Notes: generated from the sequence alone by a model not told the origin. A stretch of DNA of 64,000 nt from Gautieria morchelliformis (GCA_015179125.1 WHVA01000156.1:124001-188000); one strand, 5' to 3'. Positions 42,918 through 54,639 are shown, counted from the first letter of the stretch. Numbers and translations: made by a program.

Positions 42918-44488
42918 TCAATGAGCCAGTTTGGCTTCGGTGCTGGGGTGACCCTACTCACCCTTGGCCCCTTGCCCTTGTTCGTTGATTCATTATCGTC
43001 GAACGAGACCTTGCCCGTGGGGATTATTTCGTTCCCCTTACGGATCGCCCCTGGGCTTGAGAAGTCCAGGGAGATTCCAAATCTCCTTAGGAACAGTGTC
43101 CCTAAGATTGTGTCGTAATATTCGATGTATGTTTCACGACCAAATTTAATGGTCGTGTTCGTTCTATAATTAATTGTGGAAAAAATTGATCGTGGAATTG
43201 CTACCTATGCAGGCTAGCTGCAACGCGATTGGTTGTTCCAGGGTGAATGTTTTCATCCCTGTAGCTCACGTGAATTCAGGGGATAGTAGTACCCCTTCGC
43301 TCCCGCTATCCAGCAGGCAGTGGGCTTTTACGCCGTTTATTTCCCAGTACCCGGAGAGGGTACGGTTTTCACTGCACGGGTGCGTTGGCCATGTCCTATG
43401 CTTACTTCGGTGGTGATACACTGGTTCGGCCGCCTTGTCTGGCGTAACTGATGTGCGAGCCACCATGACTTTCGCGGCGTCGTCTTCCGGCATTATTCTG
43501 ATCGCACTGGACCTGTAGGAGGTATCTTCTGCCTCCTCATCCCATTCGTAGTATTGGGACGGCTCCGGATCTCACTCTTCAGCGGGCGCGTCTCCATTGT
43601 CCAGAGATTCATTGGGTTGGGGATCACCCTCCCCTTCTTCATCAATCTGTTGAAGAGAATTTTGACCGAGATCCGTCTCTGGATCCTCGGTCTCATCGTC
43701 ATGCCTCGCGGCCACTGTCCTGATACCGGACCTAAGCCAGGGGCACTCCGCTTTCTTGTGGCCAGGTTGGCCGCATTCAAAGCACGTGGAGCTGCTTTGG
43801 CCACTGCTGGGCCGATTGTTAGGCCGGCCCAGCACTTTCGTTGGTGGGGCAGGTGGCGGGGATGACCCTGACGCTTGAGGCTGTTTAGCTTCAGGCAGGC
43901 GTCCAGCTTGTGCTGGGCGTGGGGGCAGTGGTCGCTGTGATGCTCCACTTCTGGAGAACAGGCTGGGCCTGGTCAGGCCCGTCTGTGTCACTGGCTTGCT
44001 TCCTGTAAGCCGGGCAGCGCTTACAGTTGCCACTGCGCTTTCTGCGCGGTGCATCCCCATATTGTATCGGGATGCTTCCTCTATCATTCGGGTGGTCTCG
44101 AAGAGTTGCTCTATCGAGCTGCTCTCGGCGTTATAGCCCTTTTTGAGGACCTTGTTGCACGGCGTCTCGCGCAGCGCCGACACGAACCATCTCCGGAACA
44201 TGTAGTCGTCTGGCGGCTGTATCATACACGCCGTGTATTTCCTGAGCTCGTTCAGCATCTCCTGAACGGTCTTCATGCCTTGCATGACCGCGTCGAATTT
44301 ATTCGATGCGTGGTGTATGTCAGTGTGTGCAGGAACCTCTTTTGAAGGCCCTGCATCACTGTTTCCAGAGCCCAACTGCGGACCTGGCGATCGAAGTGTT
44401 CTATGTTTCAAAGGAACCATTCCTGGGCTTTGCCAGTCAGGCGAGTGCCCACGTAGCCGACCTGCATGTCTATGCTGGTTGGCTCTAG

Positions 44489-44887
44489 CACTGGAGGCAT
44501 ATAAAAATTTTATGGTCTGAAAAACTGTTCAAAAAACTGTAAATATATTCCAAATTTTTTTAGTGTTTTTAATGTAAAAAAAACTTTAACAAAATTTTGT
44601 GTTTTGTTAGAATTTGTTGAGTAAGAAAATTGTAAAAAAGTTTAAAGTTTTTTGCGGGGTTTTTTATGTCTTTTTATAAGTTTCTTTGTGAAAACACAAA
44701 GAAACCCATAAAAAACCCTGAAAAAAACTTTGAATTTCTTTACAATTTTCTTGCTCAACAAATTCTTATAAAAACACAAAATTTTAATATAGTTTTTCTT
44801 TACATAAAAAACACTAAAAAATTTGGAAAATATTTACAGTGTTTTCAACAGTTTTTCAGACAAGAAAACTTCTATATGCTTGCAGTG
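44489..44887. mobile_element. palindromic MITE with CACTG ends and 3-bp duplication
   Basis: 399 bp, AT-rich, ends CACTGGAGGCATATA and (inverse) CACTGCAAGCATATA. The two halves are inverted copies of each other almost to the centre (near 44685-44700). The flanks are TAG on both sides (44486-44488, 44888-44890), and copies A and C have a single TAG at the homologous site. CACT(A/G) ends with a 3-bp duplication match the CACTA/EnSpm (CMC) superfamily. No coding capacity. Confidence 0.85.
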
Positions 44888-46959
44888 TAGGAGGCAGTTC
44901 ATTTTCAGCCATCTTAAGATGGCTGCGACGAAGATTTCAAACTCTTTGAGGTCAGATCCCCTGGTGTATGGCTCGAGGTGAGCCAGCTTCACGCTAGCTT
45001 TTGCAAGCACAGACTTCTCTGGGTCTGTGTCCACGGCGTCTGCCAACGCCACATGGATCATCCGTGTGATCCCGTCGTACGGCTCCAGCAGTACGACGTC
45101 AGCCTGATCCGGTATGCCTTGGCCCTCTGTTGGGGCCATGGATCGTTCACGCAGTTGTGATGCCGCGCGGGGCAGGCTGTTGTATGCCCTGATGGGCCCC
45201 GGGCCTGGGTCGGGCTTGGGATCGGGAGCATTTTGTGCTCTCGAGTCCGGGGGCATCTTGTGCCTGGTGTCCCCGGTCAGTCCGGCATTGCAGATCTGCA
45301 GCCTGCTGTTGGAGGCTGCGCGCGCTTGTTGTGCGTCTTGCACGGCTCGCGTGAGCTGTTCGTCGGGCTGCTGAGCGGTGTGGCTTTGGGCCACTGCTTC
45401 CTCAGCGTTCTTCGCCAGCAGCTCAAGGGCCTGCATATGGCGGCATGTGGCTGCGGCCTCTTTTCACTGCCAGTGCTCGACTTCGAGCTCTAAGCTCTCA
45501 GTCATGGTTTCAGAGTCAGACTCTGAGGCGACTTGTTCTCTAATGATCTGCTGGATCGTCTTGCAGCTGTCCATTGGGGCAGCCGGTGTCTCTTGGGGTT
45601 TATTTCTGAACCGCACGTCCTGTTCAACTGGGACGGCTGGCAGCGGCATTCGCTGCCTGTCCAGTTCCTTTCGTCGCAGGTCTTCTGTGTCGTGACCGCG
45701 TTCATTAGCTGCGGACTGTCACGAGCTTTGACGTGGCGCGTCGTGTTCCCCACATGGGCAGAAGGCCATCTGGACGTTCTCCAGCATGGCCGCATCTTGC
45801 AGCCTGATCTCCTTGGCTTGGTGGAGTTCCTTGCTGATCTCTATGATGGCGGCGGCAATGTTGTCAAGCTGCAAAGCTAGCTAATCGTGCTTGTGGCGGG
45901 TGAGGGCGCTCTGGTGCAGCGCATCCTGCACCTGCTTGTTCAGTGCCTCTGCCGTCTCATTGTTGATGGCGTGAGTTCTCGAGCTCTTGCAACTTGAGCT
46001 CGAGTATTCTGAGCCCTGACCATTGTCTGGGGCTCGCCTTTTTTGCCTTCGTCCTCCTTCGGGGATGATCATCATCGCTCTACTTCGTGAGCGGCGGTTC
46101 GAGTCGTGGCTTTGTGTCCGTCTCGGTGTTGATGCTCTGCCGTCTGACAACGGCGAGACCTCTCTGCCTTTTACCTTGTCTCTGGGCAGAGGGGATTGGG
46201 GGGGTGGCGCTGGCTTGTTGCCCAGCAACGCCTCATCCTTAACCACACTCGGCGAGACATGGTCGGGGCTTTCCTCATCCTCTATTGGGGGGACGAGGGT
46301 GGTGAGATCTACAATCTCTCGGTCTTCTGGTGTCCTGGACTCTTGGTCCAAGGTAGTGTCAGCTGTCGTGCCACTGGGGCCAGCTAGTGTTCTGTGGGCT
46401 CGGGCTGGGCTCAAAATCCCAGGCTTGGGCTCGGCCTGGAGGGGCTCGGGCTTGTCAAATTCTGAGCCCGGCCGGGTTCGGGCCAGGCCTGGGCCAAATC
46501 CCAGGCCTGCGGGTGGGCAGTCGTCGAACGTCGAAGGGGATGCCACAGCAACCACAGCGCAATATACACAAAAAATGATGATGCGCAAGACCACAAAGAG
46601 TGAGATTTGAAGTCTGTTTTCTTTAGTCCGTCGGAAAAACCGCCAATGATGGCACAGGATGTGGATGATGCAGACTTTGAGGACGGTTAGCGAAGTTTTA
46701 CAGCGAGAATCTACTTACCATCAAAGATGAGAGTAGCGGTCAAGATGGTGATCAGTACCAGAGAAAACTGGAGAGGCGGTCAACTGTCTCGCTTGCATAG
46801 TGTATATGATAGAAAGGGCTCACAAAATGGCACCCAGAAATAAATAAAAAAAAAAAAACAATAAAAACTCGTCTGCACCTGCGGCATGTCTGTCTGAAAG
46901 TCAAATGACTTATGGTTAGAGAAGACGTTGCCATAGAACAAATGAGATGTTTACTGGAC

Positions 46960-47663
46960 TAAGAGCTGGCAACGAGAATGTGAGTAAAGACAAGTAAGGT
47001 GCCCACAGAAGCTGTTGTGGTTAAGAAATGTCCCCTAAAAAGCCATTCCAGATCAGGCAAATGATATCTACCGTAGCTCTCATCCATCGAATTTGTCCAG
47101 GGGTGAGAGGCCCATGGGTGGCAGCTCTGATATCCAACCACAGCTATGTATGTCTGAATTACGTACTCGCAATGATGATAAAAAAATACAGCTACCTGAA
47201 CAATCAATGCGCACATAGCAGTGTCTGCCATCACCTGAGCTCCGGAGACCAGTGCTGCCTGAGCCAAGCACTCCCGGTCGGAGTGAATGAATGGAAGAGG
47301 AGTGAAAGTTATGCTGGCTGGACCCAAATGGTATAGTCTGCCATAGCCCATGGTACAGTGCTATGACCCGAAATGCAACCATTCTGGACTCACCCGATAG
47401 AGAAAGCTATGCTGGAAAATATCCACATGAAGCAAAATTAAGAAATATAAGATTCCGTGGTGCCTTTTTGTGGAAAGATGGAGAAAAGGAGGAGGACGGG
47501 AAGTCCAATGTGACCGCCAATTATCTCTAGCGCAAGGTATATGGCCTTCTGTTGCCTCAGCTCTGTAAAAGATCCGAACTAATCGGACGAAGAGGGCAGT
47601 AACTGTAATCAATGAATTTCACATACCTTCATCTTGTCGATTCAGGCTGTCCAGGAAAGTCGA
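46960..47663 (-). pseudogene. 7TM-like membrane protein fragment inside the hAT-like element
   Basis: Exons on the minus strand: an ATG-AAG start near 47629 with a short intron; then a hydrophobic segment (AIYLALEIIGGHIGLPVLLL near 47560); FCFMWIFSSIAFSIG near 47420; an exon with CLAQAALVSGAQVMADTAM near 47245; and, after a ~50-nt intron, LWLDIRAATHGPLTPGQ. The pattern resembles a common Agaricomycete family of GPCR-like integral membrane proteins; this is recognition from memory of the family's look, not a named domain. Stop codons (near 47597 and 47443) and lack of the later helices make it a pseudogene. Confidence 0.5.
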
Positions 47664-48666
47664 GGCAGTCGGTGTGAGCAGGAGTTGCACGTTGTCAGCA
47701 CTGTGTCCATCAAAATGGCACAAGGCTATTTGGGCACAGCTACATGTCAGATGCTTTTGCAAAGTGGCAATTTGTGACTGACGACATTACCGTTCAGATC
47801 ATGTTGGATCTGTGCCGTCAACTCCGAGTCGCCTGCGCCAGAATTCCCGCACAACAATTCAATTGCAACACCTTGGATTTCATTGTTTGACAGCAGCCAC
47901 GAGTTCCAAGACAAAGGCCAAAGGATGATGGCTTTGGTTGGCACTTCTTTGATGGCTCGTACTTCAATCAAGTTTCCACAGCGAGTAAACAGTTCACCTG
48001 TAACACCATCGTGCCGTTGGGAAGAGGGGCAGACAATGGAATGTAATTTATACTGGCTGAACGCAGACAAAGTTCTCTGTGCAAGACTCGACTTGATTAT
48101 TGTACTTACTATTTGAACATGTGGCAACAGAGATGAAGAGGCGAGCACAGAGAGAAAGATTCAAGTAGACGAATGAGGGATGATTGACTTGCGCCTGAAC
48201 TGCAGAGGGTTCGGTTATATAAGAGTGCTCAGTGGAATGATCAATTACCCCAATTAAGGTCAGTGGCTATGTATACACATCAGTTTGGTGAAATGGTTAC
48301 AAGTTATCGGCAGGGATACGTGATGCTAAGCTTTCTTCCTCCTAGGCTCCTCTGATTCCCCCAGCCTCCTGGTGCCGTGAGGCTGCCCTGCGTTACTCGG
48401 ATCGAGCAGCGCCGGGCTCAGCTTCAGTACACGGCCCGAACTGCTTTTAAATGGCAGAGGGGCGATTTCCTCGATTTCCTCTTTGGAGCTGTCGATGACC
48501 ACGCTCGGCATTGGGATTTAGGGTGTGGGGATGGGTGGAGGGATGAAAAAACAGTTGACAAATTTTTCATCTATTCCATAACTTTTTTTGGAACTACAGT
48601 TACACTTTTTGGGACTTCGCAAACGACAATCCACACTGGCACCGGCGATTTAGTTTCCCACCCAAA
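47664..48666. other. captured sequence upstream of the 7TM-like fragment, no certain gene
   Basis: Includes a 133-codon minus-strand frame (48148-47747) without recognisable domain and a plausible promoter (TATATAA near 48211-48217). Part may be 5' UTR and introns of the captured gene. A second small frame (48511-48326) is also unassigned. Confidence 0.35.
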
Positions 48667-48893
48667 AGCCCGGGCTTAAGGGCCAGGCTCAGGGCTTCCG
48701 AAAACGAAGCCGAGCCCTCCTCTTGGGCTTTTGGGAGCCTGGGCTCGGCTTGGGTCGGGCTTGAGCCTGAGCCTGCAGAACACTAGCTGCACCTGTGGCG
48801 TGGACTGCGAGCTCGATGCTCGTGTCCATCTTCGACTGCGTGGAATCATCACGCTTGCAGCTGACAGTAGAGGGTCTGGTGGAGGGTATCAAT

Positions 48894-49160
48894 GATGATC
48901 TTTTTCAAGATTGCTTCGAGTCCACAATCGGTTGGTCGCGTGGCGATCAACCGCAGGATAGTTCAAAAAGGTGTAAAGATGTTGATCTTAATACCTTGTA
49001 TCACAAGGGCACAGCAGAACTTGACCAATGAGTGGTATTCTGAATGCTACGTAGTGACAGGTAAGAGTAAGATACGATGGGGACCGCTGGCCGGTTCCCA
49101 CGCATAAACTATACAGTGGGTCCCTAAGGGGCCCACTGGGATTATGTAATAACTAGTATA
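48894..49160 (-). repeat. 5' LTR of gypsy B, broken at both ends
   Basis: Matches the 37080-37388 LTR but lacks about 20 bases at the gag-proximal end and about 40 bases at the start, where copia D is inserted (49161). Confidence 0.85.
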
Positions 49161-49648
49161 TGTTAGCAACACGGGGCTATGGCAGGGAAGGTTCGGTAGA
49201 GTTCTTAGAAAGCTAGAATCAAATACACTCTCTCAGTGAATTTATTGTCACTGAGGTATTAATACAATACCTAGAATCAAATACACTACATGATTTTCAG
49301 TCAACATGCTATATAAATATGAAGAATACTACTCGCTCTCTCAGTGAATTTATTGTCACTGAGAGAGGAGTGTAATCCTGTCTCAGAAGGCATATACTTG
49401 CACCCGGCCCTTTAGCGCCCAAGGGCTCGCGCGTCGAAGTCATTTCAAACTCCGCTGGGTGCAGCCGCCTGTGAAAGTAGAAATAACAGAATGAAATGGA
49501 GAGATAGAGAGTGACTAGAAAATTTCGAAAATAAGCAGAGAAATGGATGCATGGTACAAGAACAATGTGAGAAACAATTGGAAACACCACACAATAAATT
49601 GAACATATTATGCTTGATTTTGGTGCAGGAGCATAAATGCACCCAACA
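49161..49648 (-). repeat. 3' LTR of copia D (488 bp)
   Basis: Minus strand TGTTGGGTGCATTTATG to GTGTTGCTAACA. It contains two inverted repeats of the type CTCTCTCAGTGA / TCACTGAGAGAG (near 49230 and 49335), as in the E LTR. Confidence 0.88.
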
Positions 49649-49661
49649 CGCCCCCTCAAGC

Positions 49662-52600
49662 TTAATATATTCCGATTTTCTCGTTGAGGATTCTCACTCT
49701 AGGACTAGGAAGTCCTTTAGTGAGAAGATCGGCTAGCATGTGTTCCGTTGGTAGGTACACAAGCTTGATTTCTTCATCTTCGACTATATCTCGGATGAAA
49801 TATAATCTAATGTCGAAATGCTTGGTCCTCGTGTGTTGTTGAGTGCCATAGACAATGGCAATGGCTGATTGATTGTCTGAATAAAGTTTGATGGGACAAT
49901 TCAGCGGTTGGAACACTTCAGAAATAAAGTGGCGCATCCATAAGGCTTCTTTGCTCGCATGAGTCAGGGCAACGAATTCGGCTTCAGTTGATGATAGGGC
50001 TACAATGGATTGTTTTTGACAACTCCATGATACTGTCCCTCCATCAATCTGAAAAATATAAGCCGAGTATGAGTGCCTGTGCTCTTGAGAAGCCCAATCC
50101 GCATCTGAATACCCAATGAGGCCGTCTCGATTCTTCCCAAGTGTCAATTTGTAGTCCATCGTGCCTTTTAGATATTTAAAGACACGTTTGACTGCATGCC
50201 AATGTGTTGGACCTGGGTTTTCGAGGAATTGAGAAAGTAATGACACTGCGAATGCAATGTCTGGTCGAGTGGCTACTGCTGCCCACATCAATGATCCTAT
50301 CGCTTGTCTGTATGGAATTCTTGACATCTTCTGTTTGTCTTCATCTGTAGAAGGGCATTGGTCTCTGGATAATTTAACGGCTGGGTCGAGAGGCGTTGAA
50401 AATGTTTTGGCATCATCCAGATTGAATTTTTTGATGATTTTTTGGATGTATGCGGCTTGTGATATTGCAATCGATTTGTTATTCCAATCTCTTTCGATTT
50501 TGAGGTTCAAAAGCCAGTGAATCTCGCCTAGGTCTTTCATACTAAAAACCTGGGCAAGGTCATGCTTTACCTCATCGAGGATTGGTTGACTCTCAGCTGT
50601 GATAGTGAGGTCGTCTACCGCCGTTGCAATAATCGCATGCCCTCTCGGTCCACGTCTGCAAAATACAGCTCCATCCGAAGCTGATTTAGTGAATCCTAAC
50701 TTGAGAAATTCACCACTCAGACATTTGTACCATTCCCTTCCAGACTGTTTGAGGCCGTAAAGTGCGTTCTTCAGCAGGAGGACATCATCTTTGTCTCCGG
50801 TCTCATATCCATACGGCTGTCTCATGTAAATAGGTTCTGGCAGTGTAGCATTCAAATACGCACTGTCCACATCCATTTGGTGAATAGGCCAGTTGTTCCT
50901 GGCAGCAATGGCACATATAATCCGTAAGGAAGTCATCCGAGCAACAGGTGCATAGGTTTCATTGTAGTCGACTCCAAAACTTTGTGTAAAGCCTTGGGCG
51001 ACCATCCTCGATCTAGGTGTAATGGGTTCACCTTCTGGATTGCGTTTCCAGAGGAATACCCATCTATTTCCGACAATATTTGCCCCAGGAGGTGGTTTAA
51101 CCACTTCCCATACACCTTTGTCGAGTAGCACCTTATACTCTTTATCCATCGATGCTTTCCACATAGGATCATTTAAGGCTTCATCTGCATTGCTAGGCTC
51201 GGTCTGATTCAAATCCGGCAGCACATTATCTTTGTTTTGATCGGAGGTCGAAAGTGTACTGATGGCAAGGTTATAATCACTGATGCCGTCAGTGACAGAG
51301 GATAAATCTTGTTCGAATAATTTGTCTTGATGGTCCTCAACGTCCTCGTAAGCTAGTGTAGTGATATCTGCACCAGCATGTCTCTTAGCTTGAGATCTTG
51401 TTACGGGACCACTTGGGGCCGGCTGCACCTGCTGCTGACGGATCCTCTCGCTTCTCCTTGTTGGAGCAGCTTCTTTAGGTCTGACATCAACAGTCTGACT
51501 GGGTTGCAGCTCTTTCAGACGTTCCTCTGGTTCATCATCATCAATTTCCTCGATCTTTGCCTCTTCGCTGACTAAGCGACTAGGCATAGGTGCTGGCGCC
51601 GAGATGGCCTGTATCATTTTTCTGGACGTAGGTAGCTGTGACTCTTCAATAGAAATGATTGGAGCTTTGCCCCCCTTCATCTCTGAGTCAAATATAACAT
51701 TCCGCTCGACAGAAACCTTCTGAGAGTCAGGCCAGTAGATGCAGTGACCATGGCTCTGTCCAGAGATTCCTATCCATCGAGCTCTTTTGGCACGGGCTGC
51801 TAGTTTGTTTCCCTCTTTGACTTTAACGTAGACTTCCATTCCCCACACGTTATGTCTTTCAGGTTCGGTTTCTCGTGATGGATCATTTCAAAAGGGGTTT
51901 TGTCTGGCAAAGCTCTTGTGTGTGTCCGATTCCTAAGATAGTTGGCATGCAAAATTGCATGCCCCCATAGAGTCTTAGGAAGACTTGATTCCAATAGCAT
52001 GGCACGAGCTCTTTCAACTAGAGTTCGGTTTAAACGTTCAGCAACACCATTTGACTCTGGGGTGTCGTGCACGGTTAACCGATGCTTCGTGCCTTGCTTG
52101 GCTAAATGCTGTTCAAATTCTGAGCTTGTGTATTCGCCCCCTCTGTCGGAAACAAGTGCTTTGATGTGCACATTCCTCTGTCGAAGCATCAAGGCCTCGT
52201 AGAGTTTGTATTTTGAAAATGCTTCCGATTTGTTTGCCATCAAATAGATAACCGATTCCCTTGAGTAGTCGTCGATGAAAGACACATAATAGAATTTCTT
52301 GTCAATTGTGGAGTGTCTCGCTGGTCCCCAGACATCAGAATAAATTCTGTCACCAAATTTTGATGATCGGCTTCTGGGTTCCTGAGGAAGTGATTTACGT
52401 GCAATATTCGCTTGAATGCACGCATCGCAAACAACCTTGTCACCTTTTGAGCTCAATTCAATGCCTAATATCATGCCACGGTTGAGCAAGTGCTGTAGGG
52501 ACTTTTGTGAAATGTGCCCCATTTTCTGATGTATCTCCATGGCTGATGCGCATATATGTGCTTCGGCACTTGTGTGTTGTAAATCAAATCGATATAAGCC

Positions 52601-53852
52601 ATTCAGCTTCGGTGCTTGCATCAATATCCTGCCTTTACGATTGGATATTGTGCATTTCTGATCAGCTATTTGTGTGTTATAGCCTGCATCATCGCACCGG
52701 CCGATTGAGATCAGGGTAACAGCCATTTTGGGCGCGTAGAACGTATCCTTCAATGTAATGTTCACAGTCTTATCTCCAACCTTGTTAGATAGCACGAGTG
52801 AGCCTGAACCGAAGGCATCAAAAGTGCCTTTGTTGGCTGCACGAATTGTGCGCGGCTGTGAGAATGGACTGTAATCCCTCAATAAATTCTTGTGAGGGGT
52901 CATATGTGCGGTCGTTCCAGTGTCGAGGATAACAACAGTGTCCAGAGATAAACTACTCAAATTAGAGCAGTCGAAGTTGGCGAAAGCGGCTGGACTGCCA
53001 CTCTCATCCTCCTCAGAGGACACTTCTTCGGCAACATTCGCCTTGGCTTTGCCCTTCTTCTTTTTGGCTTTCGCTTTCTTCTTCTGACGTGGCCCCTGGC
53101 CTTCTTTACCACCTCCTTTAGCCCAGAAACTCTCTATAGCATGTCCAGGCTTGTGGCAATTAGTGCATGTAGACACCTTCGGGTCTTTCTGGCCCTTCTG
53201 CCCTTTCGTAGATGAACCAATAAATGCCTGCTCTTCTTGTGAAATATTGAGGGTCTTTCTCCTGTCGTATTGAGCCTTTAGTACTCTGATAATATCATCA
53301 GGCACTAAGGGCATTCCACATTCTTCGAGCGACGTGGTAAGGGCATTCATAACTGCCTCATAGGAGGGTGGAAGTGATGCAAGGATGATGTCGGTGAACT
53401 CTCCTTCAGAAATTCTGGCTCCCATCTCATTGAGACGAGCATAGAGGTCTTGGGCTTTGTCCAAGTGATCTCTCAAGTCTCCATCCTCAGGACACCTCAT
53501 ACTGCGAAGCTGTCTCTGTAGGTTGGTGAGGACCATCTTGGGCTTTTTGGTCATCTCATTGACCAATGCATCCCAGACTTCTTTTGCTGTATGTCTCTTC
53601 TGTAGCATCAGGGCTAGTGACTCTGACACTGAGACGATTATTTGGGTTTTTGCCTGTCCTTCTCTGGCAAGATATTTCTCCAGCTTCTCCTCAGCCTTCT
53701 CTATCTGAGTTTCCTCAGCTTCTGTGAGAATATGGCCTGGGGGCATGACTGGAGGATCAGGAGGTCGAATGGCTCTCCCTTCTATATGCCTGAGTAGATT
53801 TTTGGACTCAAAATAACTTGTGAGAGTAGCTCGCCACAGAGGCCAATTACTT
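49662..53852 (-). pseudogene. copia D gag-pol with a single frameshift
   Basis: Two long frames. 53852-51800 holds gag (starting inside SNWPLWRATLTSYF, so its first ~25 codons are missing), a zinc knuckle altered to CTNCHKPGHAIESF (last Cys lost), protease DTGTTAHMTPH near 52890, pre-integrase, and integrase core (SDVWGP near 52330, SDRGGEY near 52150, PESNGVAERLNRT near 52060). 51848-49662 holds the integrase end, RT (NATLPEPIYMRQPYGYE near 50840, AVDDLTI near 50620) and RNase H (YSDNQSAIAI near 49880) and runs to the polypurine tract. One base is missing near 51848. The lost zinc-knuckle cysteine and the frameshift suggest it was recently inactivated. Confidence 0.88.
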
Positions 53853-54407
53853 CAATGCTTGGCTAACGTGCTAGGTGCAGCCGTGAAACTTGAGTTCGGC
53901 TCGGCTACACAGAGTTTGCGGAGGGTGCTAGTCTCACCTAAATTTCTGGAGAATGACCCCGTCAAGGTGTACGTGATTGCATGTCGATATGGACTGGACG
54001 AGGAGGCCAATATTGCATCTGGTCACACTCTAAGTGTCAACATCCTAGACGACCCACTCTCGGAAGACTTGAAGTTTATCACAGGCTACGATTATCGCCA
54101 GCTCTTAGACCTCCATCTGTTGCGTGGCAAGGCATCACAGCGCATACTTGAAAACCTCCCCACTATCCGCTGCCCTGGATGCAACATATTGTACCTGCAC
54201 CCGCCTGAGTGGTGGATTGACTGGTAAACGCGGGCGAAGGAGGAGTTGCGGAGGAAACCTACCACAGACGTCTTCTCGCTCGCCTTCATTGCACAGTCGC
54301 CAAGACTACAATGTCAGCATTGCGGGGCCAACATTCTTGAGTGGCCGTCCTTGCTAGCTATGAAGAAACGCCTTGACGAGCCCACAACGATTCACGTCAT
54401 GACATGA
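53853..54407 (+). pseudogene. BTB/POZ-type protein, C-terminal part
   Basis: The frame reads CLANVLGAAVKLEFGSATQS, VLVSPKFLENDPVKVYVIAC, YGLDEEANIASGHTLSVNIL, PLSEDLKFITGYDYRQLLDL, a CPGCNILYLHPPEWWIDW segment, then a TAA at 54225-54227, then TRAKEELRRKPTTDV and CQHCGANILEW to a stop at 54405-54407. This succession is typical of the large Agaricomycete family of BTB-domain proteins (after the BTB fold: a helical region and two CxxC pairs). The BTB fold itself is missing because the left end joins truncated copia D at 53852. The internal TAA and the missing N-terminus make it a pseudogene. Confidence 0.75.
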
Positions 54408-54470
54408 CCTCAAACATCATAAATTCTATGGAGTAGCCTAGCTTGCCGGAAATATTTTCAACCAAGGACT

Positions 54471-54639
54471 GCAATTGTCATAGTTTTGTACCGCACACAC
54501 ATGTCTCGCAAGGCTTTTTATCATGCAATTGTCATAGTTTTGTACCACACACACATGTCTCGCGAGGCTTTTTATCATGCAATTGTCATAGTTTTGTACG
54601 CACACATGCATCATGACTCATGAGGCTTTTTATCATGAG
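54471..54639 (+). repeat. three tandem 54-bp repeats
   Basis: Units start at 54471, 54525 and 54579 with GCAATTGTCATAGTTTTGTA and end GGCTTTTTATCAT. The third is slightly longer and more diverged. They lie just 3' of the BTB pseudogene. Confidence 0.85.

Larger units (their letters stand above)
46384..48790 (-). mobile_element. hAT-like non-autonomous element carrying host gene remnants
   Basis: Left end CTAGTGTTCTGTGGGCTCGG and right end (inverted) CTAGTGTTCTGCAGGCTCAG form ~20-bp terminal inverted repeats, each followed by GC-rich subterminal repeats (GGGCTTGGGC/GGCCTGG). Gypsy B gag is continuous outside it. No transposase is present. The interior (46590-48300) looks like ordinary fungal gene sequence: a TATA box at about 48211-48217, short introns, and a 7TM-like exon set. 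An 8-bp duplication could not be confirmed. Confidence 0.7.
42918..48849 (-). pseudogene. gypsy B gag-protease, interrupted by MITE and hAT-like element
   Basis: Starts at ATG 48849 with MIPRSRRWTRASSSQS, then is broken by the hAT-like element. It resumes at 46383 with DTTLDQESRTPED and EIVDLTTLVPP. A TAG near 45881-45883 replaces a glutamine. The gag domain is split by the MITE at 44489-44887. The zinc knuckle (CFECGQPGHKKAEC, about 43770) and protease (CLLDSGSEG near 43310) follow; a TGA at about 43266-43268 replaces a CGA arginine codon. A deletion of about 25 bases near 43120 removes one arm of the TTCGACGT stem seen in A and C. Ends at the UGA 42918-42920. Confidence 0.85.
37080..49160 (-). 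mobile_element. Ty3/gypsy chromovirus, copy B, near full length
   Basis: Broken 5' LTR 48894-49160, gag-protease, UGA, pol, post-pol ORF, and 3' LTR 37080-37388. It carries the CACTG MITE (44489-44887) and a hAT-like element (46384-48790). It is the only copy that shows the complete 3' end of the family. Copia D interrupts its 5' LTR. Confidence 0.9.
49161..53852 (-). mobile_element. Ty1/copia element D, 5'-truncated
   Basis: 3' LTR 49161-49648, gag-pol 49662-53852. The 5' end of gag, the PBS and 5' LTR are lost at 53852, where the sequence changes abruptly into a BTB-type host gene. It is closely related to copia E and much better preserved. Confidence 0.88.

Noticed and set aside
46384..48790. 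An exact 8-bp target duplication for the hAT-like element
   Set aside because: Flanks GGGCCAGC and GCTGCACC do not match; the gypsy homologue shows where the insertion lies but not a duplication.
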